DNA of 64,000 nt, from NCBI GenBank assembly GCA_030770425.1, contig JASJFT010000093.1, positions 62,001-126,000 of the forward strand. Reading direction: 5' to 3'. The position numbers and the translations under genes were made by a program. Source of the stretch: Darksidea phi (Eukaryota; Ascomycota; Dothideomycetes; Pleosporales; Lentitheciaceae). Position 1 is the first letter of the stretch, and every line of letters begins with the position of its first letter. This document shows positions 1-11,765 of this stretch, piece by piece. The notes beneath the pieces are model-generated. The model had not been told where the DNA came from, searched no databases, and was given only the letters and a program-made list of their open reading frames with translations.

Positions 1-3000
1 AGCGTCGCTCGCAGCGCACTTCCGCCTCTGCAACTCCACGAAGGAGCGGACAAGGCGCCAGAAATTCCCAAGTCCCCTCGAGCAGCCCGGGCCCAGCCGA
101 TCCCGCTGAACAACTACACTCTGAGGCGTCGCGGGCGTCGCAGCGGGTACTTCAGGCTACTCCGCGTAACCAGAGGTTACAGTCCGCGTCGACGCAGTCA
201 CCGCTGTTCTTTCGTTCTTCTCCCGTCAATGCTTCGGGCTCAGGGGCAGCCGATGCTCCTGAGAGCGACGATGGGGGTGCGACTCCTCGGGCTAGCGGCA
301 TGACAATTGGAGGTAATGCAAATTACGCCATTAATTATGGCAAAGCTGACGTGAATAGAATCTTCTCCGATCCGCTACGCCTCCAGCTCCAGTCCTGGCC
401 GCGGTCGCCATGCGCAGAACACCGACATTCGAAGCAGTAGCAGCGCCCTCTTTGTTCGCGGTCCCGACACTGCCGCTCGGAACCGACGTAGCGACATTCA
501 TTCTGATGTTCTTGGGCCCAGTTCTACGGGTAGGCGCCGCAGGCTGTTTGTGGACGAGAACGGCATGGCTGTTCACGATGCCTCGGATGCGCCCACCTTC
601 TCCAACTTGAATCCGGATACCTCAGACGCAGATGTCCTAGGCGGCAACTCATCCAGAGTCATTTGGGGTACGAATGTCTCGCTTGTGGACTCCATGAACG
701 CGATGAAGGACTTCCTCTTCAACTTCCAGAGGAAATATCGCATGATTCAGGATGGAGAGCTGCAAGAAGGCGCTAGCTTGCCAGCGGATGATCCAGCCAT
801 GACGAAAGAGTACGTGGAGGTGATGAAGGCCATGCTCGAACTGGGGGTTACTCCGCTCAATCTTGACGCTCGCAATCTGAAGGCTTACCCGCCCACGAGG
901 AAGCTGTGGCATCAGTTGCAGGCTTTCCCTAACGAAATCATCCCGCTCATGGATGTGGCTGTCAAAGATGTCATGATCGAACTGGCCGAGAAGCGCATGG
1001 CCGAATTAAGAGTTCAGCAGTCGCAGGCTCACCGAGCTCCGCAAGGGCGTGGTCGCGATTCAAGCTCTTTGCCACCCATGCTCAGCTCCGATGCTCCGAC
1101 GCCAGGTGCGCCTTCTCCAGCACCCGGGGGCTTAGATATACCAGATCTCATCAAGGAGGTGGACCAGAAGACTTACCGAGTGCGGCCATTTGGACTTGAC
1201 CAAACAATCAACCTGCGCGATCTTAACCCTGGAGACATGGACAAGCTTGTCAGTGTCAAGGGTTTGGTCATCAGAACTACGCCCATCATCCCAGATATGA
1301 AAGATGGTAAGAACAAAAGTCTTGATGTAGTTGCCTTGTTGACATGTCGTAGCATTCTTCCGCTGTTCCGTCTGTAATCATACCGTCAAAGTGGATATTG
1401 ACCGCGGCAAAATCACTGAGCCCACCAGGTGCCCGCGTGCTGTCTGCGAGTCGTCCAACTCAATGCAGATCGTACACAACCGATCTGGTTTCGCGGATAA
1501 GCAAGTCATCAAACTCCAAGAAACACCTGATATGATTCCCGACGGCCAGACGCCACACTCGGTTTCCCTATGCGCCTATGACGAGCTCGTTGATGTTTGC
1601 AAAGCTGGTGATCGTGTTGAAATCACCGGTATCTTTAAGTGTAACCAGGTGCGAATCAACCCACGTCAACGGTCTGTTAAAAACATTTTCAAAACGTACG
1701 TCGATGCCCTCCACATTCAGAAGGTCGATAAGAAGCGCATGGGTATTGATGTCTCTACTATCGAAGAAGAGCTCGCAGAGCATGCGGCCGGCGATATTGA
1801 GGAGACCCGCAAGGTGTCTGAAGAGGAAGAGGCGAAAATAAAGGCAACTGCGGAACGGCCTGACGTTTACGAGCTTCTCTCGCGCTCCTTAGCGCCTAGT
1901 ATCTATGAGATGGACGATCTTAAGAAGGGCATCCTGCTCCAGCTCTTCGGGGGTACAAACAAGTCTTTCGAGAAGGGAGGAAGCCCTAGATACCGAGGTG
2001 ACATCAATGTTCTCCTTTGTGGTGATCCGTCGACGGCCAAATCGCAACTACTCCAGTACGTTCATCGCATCGCACCTCGGGGTGTATACACTTCTGGTAA
2101 GGGCTCTTCCGCTGTTGGTCTCACGGCATATGTTACCCGCGATCCTGAAACTCGGCAACTCGTTCTCGAATCCGGAGCCCTAGTCTTGTCCGATGGTGGT
2201 GTCTGCTGTATTGATGAGTTCGATAAGATGTCTGAGGCCACTCGCTCGGTTCTCCATGAAGTCATGGAGCAACAGACGGTTTCAATCGCTAAAGCAGGTA
2301 TCATCACGACGTTGAACGCCCGAACTTCCATACTCGCTTCCGCCAACCCTATCGGATCGAAGTACAACGTTAACCTTCCCGTACCGCAAAACATCGATTT
2401 ACCACCCACACTTCTCTCGCGTTTTGATCTCGTGTACCTCGTGCTCGACCGCATCGACGAGATGGAAGATCGAAGGCTTGCTCGTCATTTGGTCGGCATG
2501 TACCTGGAAGATGCGCCCGAAAACGCATCTAGGAACGAAATCCTTCCGATCGAATTCCTCACAGCCTACATCTCCTACGCTCGCTCAAACATTCACCCGA
2601 AGATCACCAATGAAGCCAAAACAGCTCTCATAGATGCCTACGTTGCCATGCGCGCTCTTGGCGCTGATGTGCGCTCTGCAGAACGCCGTATCACTGCCAC
2701 AACGCGTCAACTTGAATCGATGATTCGTCTTGCGGAAGCGCACGCCAAAATGCGCCTTAGCGAGATTGTCACAGCAGATGATGTTAATGAAGCTGTTCGC
2801 CTCATCAAGTCTGCGCTCAAGCAGGCTGCGACCGATGCGCGCACCGGTCTCATCGACATGTCACTTCTTACCGAGGGTCAGTCATCCACTGATAAGCGGA
2901 GGAAGGAAGACCTTAAGCGCGCTGTACTTAGTGCTCTTGATGAGCTTGGTACCGCGGGGCAGAGTGTCCGGCTTAATGATATCGTTAGGAAGGTTCGGGA

Positions 3001-3130
3001 GGGGGCGAGTGAGCAAGTGGAGAACTCAGAGTTCTTGGAAGTGCTTCGGAGTGCGGAGCTGGAGGGCGCGGTGCAAGTTTCTGGAGAGGGACCTAGGAGA
3101 ATGGTCAAGAGGGTTGTCGGAGCTTTTTAA
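1..3130 (+). CDS. MCM4: MCM4, replicative helicase subunit (5' end outside window)
   Basis: Subunit of the hexameric MCM2-7 helicase that is loaded at origins and unwinds DNA in the nucleus. Three exons are read: before 1 to 312, 359-1306 and 1353-3130. The introns (313-358 and 1307-1352) are 46 bp each, and frame continuity across both junctions restores typical MCM4 text. About 1011 residues are visible and only a short N-terminus is missing. Seen in order: a Ser-rich disordered N-terminus; the RRRRLFVDENG segment; the OB fold with a CxxC...CxxxxC zinc finger (second intron falls just before it); Walker A GDPSTAKS (near 2020); Walker B CCIDEFDKM; arginine finger SRFD; and a C-terminal winged-helix region. 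No stops or missing motifs. It could only be confused with another MCM paralog, and the zinc-finger spacing and N-terminus favour MCM4. Confidence 0.97.
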
Positions 3131-5240
3131 AGGTTTATGTTGGGCTGATGAAATGAGTTGCATGGAATTATGAGGGTGGTGGAATAGTAGGAGTTTTGGG
3201 TCATGTATTTACATGTGGTATATGAACACCGAAATTTTATGTTGGTGGGTACAAACTTAATATTACGATGCATTTGTCCCATATCGTCGTCTCAGTATCG
3301 TGAGTGTCGTCCAATACGAGCGATCTCAATACACCACCATCTGTACAGCTATCCAGCACAGCAGCCTCAATGGTATCAGTGTGGGACTGGAGTTGAAGAT
3401 ATAAGAATTGGAAGATCTCATAGTTTCCATCGTAGTTTACAAGCGCCCACATTGCCTCTTGGAGGCTCCCCAACAAGTTCTGCCTCTCACAACCTTCCCC
3501 AGCACATTGCATAGACTCCTTACTAGAGTGAGAGCGTCATCCAATGAACGAAACTCCAGATGGCTAGCCGCGAATTATTGCGCTTAGATCGAAGATGCGC
3601 CGTCGTATTCTACCACATTTACCCATCCTTGAAATGCTGGCCAACGGCAACATCGGGTTATATGCGCATAATTGGGTCTTGTAGCCTAGCCGGAATCCGA
3701 AGAAGAAGTTTTATTAGCAGGCCAACGAAACATTAGAGGTTGGTAACTTTGACATCCCAGGCTGCTATTCCTGGCCGGGGCTACCAATTGCTCTGTAAAG
3801 TTATGTCCGCATACGAGCCAGGAACCTGTTAGCTATTCTCGTTATAGTGGCTCAGTACTAGGCAGAGTCGGAGAGGTTGAATCTCCGGGCAGTTATTTCC
3901 TTATAAATGATGTTGGGTTGGCTTAGATGCCTCCATATCTGGAGGGGTTCGCCTCCGAAAATGGAGGCCTCTAAGCCAGCACAACCTCGGAAGTAGTAGG
4001 TGCGGACGAGACACATGAAGACGTGAGTATTGAGATACTGAATGTATCGCTGCCAAGTTACACTGCCGTTGAAAGGCAGACCGAGTAATATAGACTAGCC
4101 GGTTAACACTCTTAATTAATACTTTTATTGTCTTCCATAAGGCAATCATGTAGGCTTCAGCAATGGACACATACGGATGCGGTATTTCTGCGGCGTCGTG
4201 CAGTGCGCCGCGTTGGAATTTGGACGCAAACGACCGCATTTCAGCCAGTAGTACTGTGGTACGCGACTGTGCCAAACTGGCAATGTTTCCGGTGCCGGTT
4301 CCGAATCTCGCTTTGACGCAAACGGCCGCATGCAGCAACATATGTGCCCTGCAATGTACTTACAAGGGCAGTCGTTCCTCTTTTCCGGTCACCGCGACCG
4401 GGGGGATCGACCAGATCTCGGCCACGACCAGCAGCGGCAGGCACTTCGACACCTACACCAGGACCACCGTCAGGAGGCACTGCAGCCCCATCCTCAGCAC
4501 GATACCCCGACCCACACAGGGCGGCGCAGAACTGGCATGGACGGGTCCGTTGGCCTTAGTGATTAATTGAACACTAGTACAGACCTCTAAGAAGGCTAGA
4601 TTGGTGAGTACAGTGTTGGAGGAGGATAAATATGCGGAATACCACCCCGATGATAATTAGCCTAAGGGATTACCCATGAGAGGTGGAATACCGTAAGGAT
4701 TGGTAGGAGGTGTTTGTTAAGTAAGTCGGCTTGGAGCTCAAATTGAGCTCTCTTTTTTAATGGCTTAGCTTAGTGCATCCAACTACTATGGCCACTTAAG
4801 AACTTATAGGACGTCATTAGCTTCAGTAAACCCCACCGTCATCGTTGCTGCCATTGCTCCCATCGCGACGCAAGTAACGATAAAGGCTCAGCTTTACTTA
4901 AGTTTGCTTCTGCTTTCATCCGGCGGAGGAGCTGGCAGCCGTCTGTCGTTCCATCTAACGCGGTTTAATTGGTGAAGGCATTGAACCTTAGTCATCGGCA
5001 GCGGTAAACGGCCACATGCGGCTTAGTAGAAGGAGCCCGCGATTTTCATGCCGGAGTCGTCGATCCAGCGCCTATCGACGTCGCCTCCCTCGTCCCATTC
5101 GTTGTCAGGGCCGTTTTGGTCCTTGTAGAGCGTGAAGGGCGGGCCGACCGGCCGAGTGAGGGTCTCGTTTGGACTCACAGGCACTCATGTGACGGGTAAG
5201 CGGAGGTGAGTATGTGAATGAGCGAGTGGGTGAGTGCAGT
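3131..5240. other. Intergenic stretch without recognisable gene
   Basis: Follows the MCM4 stop. Open frames here are short and overlap one another on both strands (for example around 3900-4340 and 4163-4570), with no domain I recognise and no convincing splice-linked partner. The segment 4330-4560 is locally GC-rich. I see no RNA gene. It probably holds the MCM4 3' UTR and decayed sequence. Confidence 0.5.
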
Positions 5241-5332
5241 GGCGACGGAGTGAGGCAGGCGACGGAGTGAGGCAGGCGACGGAGTGAGGCAGGCGACGGA
5301 GTGAGGCAGGCGACGGAGTGAGGCAGGCGGCG
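5241..5332. repeat. 17-bp minisatellite, about five to six copies
   Basis: Tandem copies of gcgacggagtgaggcag run head to tail with almost no divergence. The near-identity suggests recent expansion or slippage. It lies just beyond the 3' end of the kinase relic. The short open frames across it are artefacts of the repeat. Confidence 0.85.
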
Positions 5333-5393
5333 GTGAAGGCGGTGTTGATAGGGCCTAATTCGAGCTTGCACAGTGTCTCTTGCGCGTAATCCT

Positions 5394-5833
5394 TCAATAG
5401 CCTGACCCTAATGAACTAATGACTTCGTCGTAAAGAGCTTTCACGTTACTATACTCCCCATCCCAACACTTCTTGATGATTTTCCCGCACATGATATGAT
5501 CTGTCGGTTTGAGATCTTCTGGACCCGGCTAGCGTTGCTCTGCAAAGTAATCATAGTCAAAGGCCTCCCATGCCGCGATAGAATATATCACACAACCAAT
5601 GCCAACTAAATCGACCCGTAACGTGTCTTTCGGACGGATTTTACGCATGTCGGCTTCCAAAGGAAAAAGAATGCTTTGGGTAAAATCACCGACCTTCGGC
5701 ACACCACCCTGAACGAGGATATTTTCGGTCTTGATGTCTTGAGCGGAGACAATTTGATTTCATAAAGCGACCCGAGAACACAACAGTTGTTATTCATGCA
5801 GGGTATTGGGATTTCCGCCGCGTCCTGGTCCAT
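5394..5833 (-). pseudogene. Protein-kinase-like relic (C-lobe only)
   Basis: Minus-strand reading from about 5770 to a stop at 5394-5396 gives a kinase C-lobe. It has DIKTENILV (catalytic loop region), VGDF (DFG position), DLVGIGCVIY (subdomain IX) and a terminal IIKKCWDGEY motif. This combination is typical of small fungal kinases related to those found beside NLR and HET genes. One in-frame TAG (5529-5531) interrupts it, and no N-lobe is readable upstream. The HRD-type loop appears as QDIKTEN, so the catalytic Asp/Asn pair may survive, but the gene cannot make a full kinase. Classification by motif only. Confidence 0.6.
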
Positions 5834-6104
5834 GGCGTTGGCCGTGTGCCAAGGCGCCTTGGGCGGATAGGGCTTAGGCTTAGCCAGCTTGCCAGCCTTG
5901 CAGGTGCTGCGAGCTGCCGGTGCACAGATATTCTTCCCCGAACGTGTAAGTTCTTTTGGAGATCACAACGCTATACCGGTATCTAAGCGAATACGCAACT
6001 AAAGCAAACTAGAAAGACAAAAGATCCAATGCTGAGCCAAAAAATATAGAAAACAGCTCGAAATGACCGACCCCATTGCCATATCACTTGCCAGGCACGC
6101 CAGG

Positions 6105-7838
6105 CTATGGGCATGTCCTCCACGTTTCCTGCGGCCAGTCATACACCGTCCTGTGCTTCTGGTCCGCCCTACAGTCTTGAAAGTATGAACAGTCTTTTTC
6201 TGTGTTCGCCCGATCTTCAGGCCACGAGTAGCCCGGCTTGCCAGGGAAGTTGGCGCGGCAGATGGTCTTCAGATTCTTGTCGTACTGCGGGAAGTTCTCC
6301 ATCACGCCCTTGTAGACTTCCATTCCAAACGTGCACCGTGGAATATACGTTTCGCCGTACTCGTTCGGTTGAATCGGGCCAATGTTGCCGCCGTTGCGCT
6401 CCCAGCACTCCCACGCGTTTTTATAAGTCCACTCCTTATCCATGTCGTACGCGTTGTCATCCCACAGAAGTTTGCCATCATCGCTGAGCCATTCTATCAC
6501 CCCGTTATTGCCAAGATACGTGATGATGTCGTAGCAAGCCCCGTGGCCGTCGTCCCAGTAGCCGTTCGGGGACCCGTTGCAGTCGTCTTTGCCAATGTTC
6601 ATGTTGAGGAACATGCGCGCCCCGCGCCCGAGCCGTAGCATCTGCCACGCTAAAGTCTGTTTCTGCAGCAGATGTTAGCCAGACGTATCGATTAAAAGCA
6701 TGCAATAAGCCCGATAGGGACATCCTGCAGTAGAGATCTTGGGCTTACTAACCATTTGTTTGACAGAGCGTTGGGCAAAGTCGTCCAACCCTTCAGTAGG
6801 GTTGTTCATTAGCCAGACGCCATTAGCAAGAACTCGTATAACGTCGGCGTAGCCTTTCTCTTCTTCAGTCAAGTCTTTGTCCTGTTGAAGTAGACGGTCA
6901 GGAACATCCTCTGGGCGTCCATTCACCGTATCAACACCGAAGACGTAGTTGATCGTCGAGTCCACGGGTCCGGTAACTTGGTAATAAGTGTCGAGAACCA
7001 TCTTAGACAAGGAGCCTTTGACATCTACGAGGTCTGGGGAGAAGGAGAGGGGTGCTCCTGCCTTGGACCGTGAGTTCGCCAGTATACCAGCAACTCCAGA
7101 AAGAATGCCAGCTACGCCAGCTGTGGGACCAGCCGCGGAGCTGACACGAGCCATCATGCCCAATGCTCCGCTGATGATACCAGCCATCATGCCAAATGCT
7201 CCGCTGATGATACCAGCGACATTGATAGCTTGACCAGGTAGTTGTTTGAGAAATTGATCCTGCTTCAGGTTGAAGTCACTGAGAACAATATCAGACAGTA
7301 AATTCTCCTGCAAAGCCGACGACAAAGCCTTGCTCTGGAAGCCGGTCAACCAGGTATGTATGTTCTCCAGAGCTTGGAAAAGGTAGAATGCGCCCGCGTA
7401 TCCGGCTTTCTCGAATTCGCCGCAATCAGGAACAGGCCCACACTTCGCATCGACGGTGCTGCAGTCGAACTGAGTGATATCTTTCTCTGGAAAGATATAA
7501 TGGAACAGATTCTGTGCCCAGTGAGCTGCACCATCGGCGACTATCCAGTCGTGGGCAAGTTTGCTGGCGCCAACCTCCTCTCAAGATCGCCGTCAGTCCA
7601 GGGTCTGCTAGAACACAAATCTCCGGTATGAACTTGTCATGCCATATTTCAGATTGTTCCACTTACTCCAGATATTTTTCTTGGCTCCGTAATTCAGACC
7701 CCCATAATTGCCATTATGGTCAGAGCATTTCACCGTTTGCTTTGGAATCTTATCATCCCTACGAATGGGTCCAGTATCGAGTGGGGACGCCCATACCGGA
7801 GAGATGGTAACAAATGCTAAAAATGCGCTAACGATCAT
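6105..7838 (-). CDS. Secreted protein of unknown function, 518 residues, three exons
   Basis: Not a family I can name. Exons on the minus strand are 7838-7667, 7579-6753 and 6662-6105. The introns (7580-7666, 87 bp; 6663-6752, 90 bp) have GTAAGT and GTTAGT donors and CTGAC and CTAAC branch sites. Joined, they read 519 codons without interruption. The start is the first ATG and is followed by a classical signal peptide (MIVSAFLAFVTISPVWA). The mid-part has a Gly/Ala/Met-rich segment with a near-duplicate AGIISGAFGMM unit that could be membrane-active. The C-terminal third is rich in Trp, Asp, Cys and Tyr (DDGHGACYDIITYLG; WECWERNGGNIGPIQP) and looks like a compact, disulphide-bonded extracellular domain. 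A role in secretion or host/environment interaction is inference. The introns are longer than the local norm. Confidence 0.75.
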
Positions 7839-8137
7839 TGTAGTCTACGGTGTTGTGACTGACAATGGAGAAGAAAAACAGGCTGTTGAGGCTGGTTGAC
7901 CATCGAATATCACTGCAAAGGACCCTTTATATAATGTGCAAGCAGAATTTGAGATTTGTTCTCAGGATCGACACAGCAGGGTGTATTGAGGCTATTTCGG
8001 ACGAAATATAGAGGTGAGATCTCGCTGATGTGATTCCAGTCTGACCATCCTTCCGTACGATACGGGCTGCGCTCTTCACGATCCGTACCACCCGACTTCA
8101 ATCTAAATCCCTACACTGCATCATAGCTTCGATCAAC

Positions 8138-8431
8138 ATGGGAAGCTCTCTTCTCTCGCATTGGCTATTGCCCCTCCTCTTCCTTACGCAGCAAGCTGTC
8201 GCTCAAGCGGCGACGACTACAGCTTCATCGACCAGAGCACTCCTTCTTCGCCCGGCACTCAGGAGCCAGGATTACCTTGATAAACGACCTCCAGACTCTC
8301 AAGCCACCCTCATGCGCATTGACAAGCTGGGTCGTACGAGACCTTTGGGACTGAATAATTCACTCCATTTTGCTGTCTTGTCCCATCGCAGGAACGTCGC
8401 AAGCACATCCATAGTCGGCGCTGTTCGTTAG
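8138..8431 (+). CDS. Short ORF with signal peptide, possibly a gene remnant
   Basis: 97 codons beginning with MGSSLLSHWLLPLLFLTQQA, a convincing secretion signal ending near AVAQA. The remainder is low in recognisable structure and has no cysteine pairs. The gene diverges from the secreted 518-residue gene with 300 bp between starts. The signal peptide may be the surviving 5' exon of a decayed secreted-protein gene, since another frame directly after the signal also reads sensibly for about 20 codons before a stop. Confidence 0.3.
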   Translation: MGSSLLSHWLLPLLFLTQQAVAQAATTTASSTRALLLRPALRSQDYLDKRPPDSQATLMRIDKLGRTRPLGLNNSLHFAVLSHRRNVASTSIVGAVR

Positions 8432-8667
8432 GAGAGGGTGTCACTACGAGACACTGAAAGATGTTATGTTCTTATTGATCCTTTCAACATAAAGGTGTTA
8501 TTATGAGCTAATAAGCCAAGCAAATACGAGACCAGCTTTAATTCGAGATGAGGGAGCCCTTTCTTGTTCTGAAGCTTCTCATTGCTCGAACTGTCATAAT
8601 CGTCTCCTCATGCGCAAGGCACATATTGTCTTAATACATACGTGTCATTGTGGTTAATGAATTTCAA

Positions 8668-8830
8668 AATATTATTCCCCTTTTTACTAAAATATTATTC
8701 CCCTTTTTAGTAAACTTTATTCCCCTTTTTACTAAACTTTATTCCCCTTTTTACCAAACTTTATTCCTCTTTTTACTAAACTTTATTCCTCTTTTTACTA
8801 AACTTTATTCCCCTTTCTACTAAAATATTA
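8668..8830. repeat. 22-bp AT-rich minisatellite, about seven units
   Basis: Seven near-identical copies of ctaaactttattcccctttt (plus two further bases per unit). They differ mainly by C/T changes, as expected for slippage followed by C-to-T mutation. No coding potential. It lies in the gene-poor stretch between the secreted-protein genes and the broken FAD oxidase. Confidence 0.9.
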
Positions 8831-8893
8831 TAACAGATTCCTGTAGGATCAAGAATATAAAACTATCCTTAGCTCTTATCTAAGATCAATGCG

Positions 8894-8914
8894 CCAAGGT
8901 GTTCGCCACCTTGG
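8894..8914. other. Perfect 8-bp stem hairpin
   Basis: CCAAGGTG, a five-base loop TTCGC, then CACCTTGG form a perfect inverted repeat. It stands alone between the minisatellite and the oxidase pseudogene. It could be a transcript hairpin or the scar of a small inverted-repeat element; nothing else around it supports a specific role. Confidence 0.5.
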
Positions 8915-9522
8915 CCCTGGACAGCTCAACGGCACTTACCAGCTCAACGTCACTTTTGTATGTGAGATGGTCAACAATCGTGAATTAAAGCTGAACTATA
9001 TGGGATAACGCGATTTTTACATAAAATCAGCCTGCGATGTGTCCCATGCAGGCGCGGGAGCGCTTATGCTGTCCGCAACCTGCACTCATAGTGCTCGATA
9101 ATGTGAGCTAACACGAGCTCCATGCAAAGGGAGGCATAGAAGCGCCCAGTACTGTGCCACAGTCAGCATCTTCCCGTTAGCTGAGGGATTTCTCTATCTC
9201 ACCAGGCTGCATTGCCGAGACCCCAAACAGAGAATTTCATATAGACAGCGATTAAACGGCGCCGTCCAGACTTGATGCTTGAAGTCCGATGCAGGGAAGT
9301 CCTGCCGCTAGCGTTCATATTCATAGAGTATCTCTTGCTCATGCTGCTAGGAACAGTCTCGACTAATGATAGGCGAATGTTGATGGGAAAATTCACATGT
9401 GACTATTGTAACTTGAACATATAAATGATGTGATAGATGCATTATCAATTAACTAACGCGGTGCTCACTTTGCCTCCGCCTTCACTCTTTTTCCGTCTCG
9501 AAAGGCTCAGGCTGCACCAAAG

Positions 9523-11098
9523 ATGGATAATCTAATACTCGAACTCTCCGAGCATTTAAAGGGAATGAGACATCTTCCAAATGATGAGAAATATGAAGAG
9601 TCGTTGAACAGCTACTTTTCCAACCAAGAGTCTAGTATCAAGCCTGCCTGCATGCTTATTCCCCAGAATTCCAGCGAAGTGGCCAAGGCAGTGTCCTTGC
9701 TAGTCAAGGCCAATCAGAATGCGGGAATCGGCACCTTCAAATTCGCAGTCCAAAGTGGCGGCCACGCTTGTTTCGCTGGAAGTGCGAACATTGCTGATGG
9801 GATCACGATTGACCTTTGAGGTCTAAACTTGATCTAGGTTGCTGAAGACTCTGCTGCAGTTGCTGTCGGACGTGGAGTCTCGTGGGGGGAGCTGTATCGC
9901 ACTCTTGAGCCTCTGGGATTGGCTGTGGCTGGATGTAGACAATTGCAGGTTGGCGTTGGCGGTCTGACACTGGGATGTAAGAATATTGACGTAGCGCTTC
10001 AACGGCCTGGTAGGCAGCTCACACAGTCAGGTGGTTTGTCGCAATTCTCTGGAGAGGTTGGTTTAATCTGCGACACTGTTCTCGAGTACGAGATAGTCCT
10101 CGCGAGTGGCTATTTGCTTCGAATTCGAGAGAGAGACTATGAACACCTGGATCTGTTCAAGGCCCTCCGCGGGGGTTCTAATAACTTTGGCATCGTCACT
10201 CGTTCTGTATTCCGAATCTTCCAACAAGGGCCTCTTTGAGCTGGAATGCTGCTCCATCCCATGGAAACCAAGCCCAAGCAACTTCAAATGTTCTACAACT
10301 ATTGCAACCTTTCTTCCTTCGATCCACGCGCTTCTCTGGTGCAGTCTTTCGGTCTAAGCGCGGAAAGAGGCACGGGATGTGTTAACAGCATCGTTTACAC
10401 AAAGGATAAACCTGGACCGGACGTATTTAAGCTATTTACGCCTCTGCAGCCTGTATACATGAATACTATGAAAGAGCTCAGTCTGGTTGATTTGACTCTT
10501 GAGCAAGACACGCCCAATGAAAATGGACTCTGGTATGGAATTCTTTGCGCGAACACTGGGACATTTGCTGACATCAAAGGAAGCCAAGGGGTGGTATCCA
10601 CTACCTACTATGTGAACCTCTCACTTCTACGTCAAACGCTTGAGTTTCCTGTAACACGTGTAAACTTGTGCGGGCATTGTGTGGTCACTGACCTTTCATG
10701 CCATTCATCCGACCGTCATCGTAAAGTCCCCTTCTCTGCAAGCCGTCGTTCCCACGCTCTCCCACTCGCCGACGACTATTGTCATCGCACAGATCACGGG
10801 GACTTGGAAGAATGATAAAGACACACTCGCAGTCCAGGCTGCGGCATTACAGTTTATCTCTGACGTGGAAGACGCAACGAAAGCGGAGGGGATGCAAACG
10901 GGATATATCTATATTAATTATGCTTACCCGGGACAGAAGGTTTTTAGGGATGGCGAACGTCTCGAGGGGGTGAGAAATGTTAGCAAGAGATATGATCCTG
11001 AGGGCATCTTCCAGCACTGCATTCCTGGGGATTCAAGCTGTTTTAATGCGGTGGCATCCCGACCTTTTGTCAAAATCGAAGAACAGAGAGGTTTCTAG
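9523..11098 (+). pseudogene. BBE-type FAD-linked oxidase (PCMH fold), inactivated
   Basis: Ancestral function by family: oxidation with covalently bound FAD, common in fungal secondary metabolism and often secreted. Readable parts, in order: FAVQSGGHACFAGSANIADG (PCMH FAD-binding motif, intact His); then stops TGA and TAG at 9817-9837 inside TIDL-GLNLI-VAE; GRGVSWGELYRTLEPLGLAV; a probable intron (about 9976-10030); FKALRGGSNNFGIVTR; an in-frame TGA near 10237 where Trp is expected; a long substrate-domain stretch; a frameshift near 10660-10680; and the C-terminal BBE segment YINYAYPGQ with RYDPEGIFQH. Two stops fit G:C to A:T changes. No signal peptide is visible. The gene is clearly broken, though the order of events cannot be told. 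Confidence 0.85.
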
Positions 11099-11461
11099 TT
11101 GGGTTTCGGAATTATCGGTAAAACAAAGAGATCGTCTCGTGCTCAGGTTGGTCACCTACAAAATCGCCTCTGCGACCCACAGGTCTAGCTTACCGCGCCA
11201 CAGTCCCGGCCGTGCAATCAGCCGCACATAGCCAGAGCGGAGTCCTCAAACCTAATACGCCAATAGCAGAACCAGCTCACAGCACCCCGCGCTGTCTTGC
11301 TTTCGGATGCCATTCTTTAGGTATAGCTCAGCGTATTTTCCTGTGTGTGCGCTGATCTCGATAGCTAGGATCAACGCTCGTCTCTTCACCTAGGCTGCCG
11401 CGGCTGAGCCTCTGAGACCGTATCTCTTCCACATTCGCTCGTCAAAACTCCCTGCAAAACA

Positions 11462-11765
11462 ATGCGTCTTTTGCAACGTAATATCGCCGGGGAATGTAGT
11501 CTCACAAAGGATTTGGTTTGCGACGATACAATTCCCCCTTGTGCAATCCTTTCGCATATTGGGGAGCGGATACCGAGGAGATCACCGTCGAAGACCTGAC
11601 AAATGGCACTGGCAGATAAGCCTGGTTACGAGAAGATTGGGTTCTGTGGAGACCAAGCTAGAAGAGACGACTCACAATACTTTTGGATTGGCACCTGTTG
11701 CATATAGAAATGTTGGCCTTACTGATAATTCCCTCCGAAGCGGTAGTCTTTGCCGCCGTAGATGG
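11462..11765 (+). pseudogene. HET-domain N-terminal relic
   Basis: Starts with MRLLQRNIAGECSL, then IPPCAILSH, then in shifted frames WGADTEEITVEDLTNGTG and DKPGYEKIGFCGDQARR followed by YFWIGTCCI. This is the standard opening of a HET (heterokaryon incompatibility) protein: IPPYAILSHTWG...YFWIDTCCID by family knowledge. At least two frameshifts separate the pieces, and stops follow immediately. Only about 100 residues are left. It is a different HET lineage from the gene at 45.9-47.8 kb, whose N-terminus is of the Cys-rich type. Confidence 0.7.

Noticed and set aside
2062..2454. 130-codon minus-strand ORF inside MCM4
   Set aside because: Shadow of the MCM AAA+ core, with no features of its own.
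4163..4570. 135-codon ORF as a secreted Cys-rich protein
   Set aside because: No signal peptide, overlapping ORFs on both strands in a GC-rich patch, and no recognisable fold.
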